Source: Salipiger thiooxidans (GTDB taxonomy: Bacteria > Pseudomonadota > Alphaproteobacteria > Rhodobacterales > Rhodobacteraceae). From it: 64,000 nucleotides of DNA. The DNA lies in assembly GCF_900102075.1 (NCBI RefSeq), contig NZ_FNAV01000001.1:248001-312000 (forward strand), read 5' to 3'. The translations under genes were made by a program, and so were the position numbers. The number at the start of each line of letters is the position of its first letter. Positions within the stretch are counted from its first letter, which is position 1. Shown here in pieces: positions 62,601-64,000 of the stretch. The notes beneath the pieces were generated by a model. It did not search any database, had not been told where the DNA came from, and saw only the letters and a list, made by a program, of their open reading frames with translations.

Positions 62601-63466
62601 TGAGGATCCTGTTCGTTCACGGCCGCGCGCAGGGCGGCAAGAGCTCGGCCTCGCTGCTGGCCGAATGGCGCAAGGCGCTGGACCGGGGGCTGGGCTCGGC
62701 GGCGCTGTCGCTACCGGGATCGGTGAGCTTCGACCAGCCGTTCTACGGCGACACGCTCGACGACTTCGTCACCCGCGCCAAACTGCCCTCGACGCAGGAG
62801 CTGGTGCAGATGGGCCCCGGGCAGGATCAGGGCTACGAGCTCTTCGCCCAGTCGGTGCTGCAGGAGATGAGCACCAGCGCCGAGATCTCCGAGACCGAGA
62901 TCCGCCAGCAGATGCCCGAGGGCGAGCTGCAGGAAATGGGGCCGCAGAACTGGGAATGGGTGCAGGCGCTGGTGCAGGTCATCGACGGGCACTGGCCGGC
63001 GATCTCGGGCGTGACGATCGAGAAGTTCCTGACCGACGTCTACCTCTACCTCGACAAGCCCGCGGTGCGGAAGACGATCGACGGCATCGTCGAGGCGGCG
63101 CTGACCGACCAGCCGACGGTGGTGGTGGGCCACTCGCTGGGCAGCGTCGTGGCCTACAACGTGCTGGTGAAGCACGCCCCACGCATGAAGCTGGCGGGCT
63201 TCCTGACCATCGGCTCGCCGCTGGGGATCAAGGCGATCACCGCGCTTCTCGGGCTGCCGCGCAACCCCGCCGCCGGGCGCTGGGTGAACGCCTACGACAA
63301 GCGCGACATCGTGGCGCTGAACCCGCTGAACGCCAAGCACTTCCCAGTGGCGCCGCCGGTCTCGAACTTCTCCGGCGTGCGCAACCACACCGACAACCGC
63401 CACGGCATCGCGGGCTACCTCGACGATCCCACGGTGGCCAGGCAACTGGTGGCCTTCGCGACCTGA
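62600..63466 (+). CDS. Alpha/beta-hydrolase (lipase/esterase-like) coupled to the caspase gene
   Basis: A 288-residue cytosolic alpha/beta-hydrolase. It starts with the family strand RILFVHGRAQGGKSS (oxyanion region), the nucleophile elbow is VVVGHSLGSVVAYN (Ser179), and the predicted base is His268 in DNRHGIAGYL; the acid may be Asp233 or Asp236 in AYDKRDIV. A helical insertion of about 110 residues (60-170) forms a lid. Its ATG overlaps the caspase stop by one base, indicating strict co-translation. It may be a lipase supplying fatty acids to the dioxygenase, or an effector activated by the protease. Confidence 0.87.
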   Translation: MRILFVHGRAQGGKSSASLLAEWRKALDRGLGSAALSLPGSVSFDQPFYGDTLDDFVTRAKLPSTQELVQMGPGQDQGYELFAQSVLQEMSTSAEISETEIRQQMPEGELQEMGPQNWEWVQALVQVIDGHWPAISGVTIEKFLTDVYLYLDKPAVRKTIDGIVEAALTDQPTVVVGHSLGSVVAYNVLVKHAPRMKLAGFLTIGSPLGIKAITALLGLPRNPAAGRWVNAYDKRDIVALNPLNAKHFPVAPPVSNFSGVRNHTDNRHGIAGYLDDPTVARQLVAFAT

Positions 63467-63513
63467 CGGCCTGGGGCGCTGGCGTTCGGGCGATGGTTCC
63501 GACGGTCGGAGCC

Positions 63514-63529
63514 GGGCGGTCTGCCGCCC
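63514..63529 (+). terminator. Weak hairpin at the end of the seven-gene operon
   Basis: GGGCGG-TCTG-CCGCCC, 6 pairs, 47 bases past the hydrolase stop, without a T-run. The 193-base gap around it shows nothing else I recognise and suggests that the next gene is a separate unit. Confidence 0.3.
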
Positions 63530-63659
63530 CTCCCAAAGCCCCGCGAGGGCCCCGCTCCGACGCCCCGCAACCTGACCGAAAACCGCCGCGAGGTCACCGC
63601 ATTGCCGTTCTGCACGACCCCATGCTACTGTGCCGCGAAATGAGGCAGAGCAGCCCCGG

Positions 63660-64000
63660 ATGACGGCACTCAAACAGTATCAAAGACTGGAAGCGTCAGG
63701 ACTCTGGCGGCCCGAGCCGGCTGCCCAGAGGCGCGAGGTGATCGTGTCCCTTGGCGATGCCTCGCTGACCATTTCCGAGTTCTCCGGACGCGCGCTGGCG
63801 CACTGGTCCCTGCCTGCCGTGCGCCGCGCCAACCGCGGCCAGACCCCCGCCATCTACCACCCCGACGGCGACCCCGGCGAGACGCTGGAACTGGCCGAGG
63901 ACGAAAGCACGATGATCGACGCCATCGAGCGCCTGCTGCGCGCGATCGAGCGTCGCCGTCCCCGTCCGGGCAAGCTTCGGCTCTACCTGCTCGGCGCCTT
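63660..64000 (+). CDS. Conserved hypothetical protein (3' end outside window)
   Basis: A frame open to the window edge, at least 113 residues. It starts MTALKQYQRLEASGLWRPEP, continues with REVIVSLGDASLTISEFSG and LAHWSLPAVRR, and includes an acidic DGDPGETLELAEDES stretch, then a helical basic region (RLLRAIERRRPRPGKLRLYLLG). I recall the N-terminal pattern as a conserved Rhodobacteraceae family without a defined function. No signal peptide is seen in the visible part. It lies 193 bases after the operon and is probably transcribed separately. Confidence 0.65.
   Translation, partial: MTALKQYQRLEASGLWRPEPAAQRREVIVSLGDASLTISEFSGRALAHWSLPAVRRANRGQTPAIYHPDGDPGETLELAEDESTMIDAIERLLRAIERRRPRPGKLRLYLLGA

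Overview
The window reads as chromosomal DNA of a high-GC alphaproteobacterium of the family Rhodobacteraceae (roseobacter-type). I base this on gene content rather than a database match. It includes an ArgD-ArgF pair, a roseobacter-style urease cluster (ureD-A-B-C-E-F-G with extra small genes), an alphaproteobacterial Nudix variant, a DUF1127 small protein, the ycjX/ycjF pair, malonyl-CoA decarboxylase, and intergenic repeats ending in CACCCCGGAGT...GGCAAGATGAAG. Strong GC bias at third codon positions produces very long meaningless antisense frames. I saw no rRNA, tRNA, CRISPR array, transposase or prophage.

Layout. 1-9.7 kb holds housekeeping and small-family genes: an acidic partial protein, thiamine pyrophosphokinase, an EamA exporter, SecG, CTP synthase, a NodB-type deacetylase, a DUF1353 lipoprotein, an LMW phosphatase, a sirtuin, a PCu(A)C copper chaperone and ribosomal protein L28. 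9.9-19.3 kb holds MeaB with a coupled hydrolase, HrpB, 6-phosphogluconate dehydrogenase, ArgF, ArgD and TruA, separated by four copies of a structured repeat. 19.4-29.6 kb holds a Nudix hydrolase, a PiT phosphate transporter, ycjX-GNAT-ycjF, a VIT1-type protein, two small membrane proteins and IleS. 29.6-32.3 kb holds a palindrome, a 40-codon ORF and a leader RNA that fits the ANTAR (NasT-type) two-hairpin antitermination motif ahead of a siroheme methyltransferase gene, then malonyl-CoA decarboxylase.

32.5-39.5 kb (minus strand) is a complete urease cluster with four extra small proteins and an independently punctuated DUF1127 gene. 39.6-42.1 kb holds TrmO, a diverged DgoK-like kinase and an unassigned TIM-barrel-like protein. 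42.3-49.0 kb is a three-gene operon of two transglutaminase-fold proteins around a circularly permuted ATP-grasp/alpha-E protein, a predicted peptide-ligation system of unknown substrate. 49.3-54.4 kb holds a GAF-Fis regulator, an MFS transporter, peptidase T and a YegD-like Hsp70 protein.

54.6-63.5 kb is the most unusual part: seven tightly packed plus-strand genes, most of them overlapping by 1 or 4 bases. In order they encode an alpha-dioxygenase/cyclooxygenase-like haem protein, a short degenerate P450-like protein, an Old Yellow Enzyme, a membrane diheme cytochrome c, a four-helix membrane protein, a caspase-like protease with a helix-hairpin-helix domain, and an alpha/beta hydrolase. 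The first three resemble the consecutive steps of eukaryotic oxylipin synthesis (dioxygenase, hydroperoxide-metabolising P450, enone reductase). I propose a bacterial oxylipin-type pathway tied to a caspase/lipase-like module. The functional link is inference.
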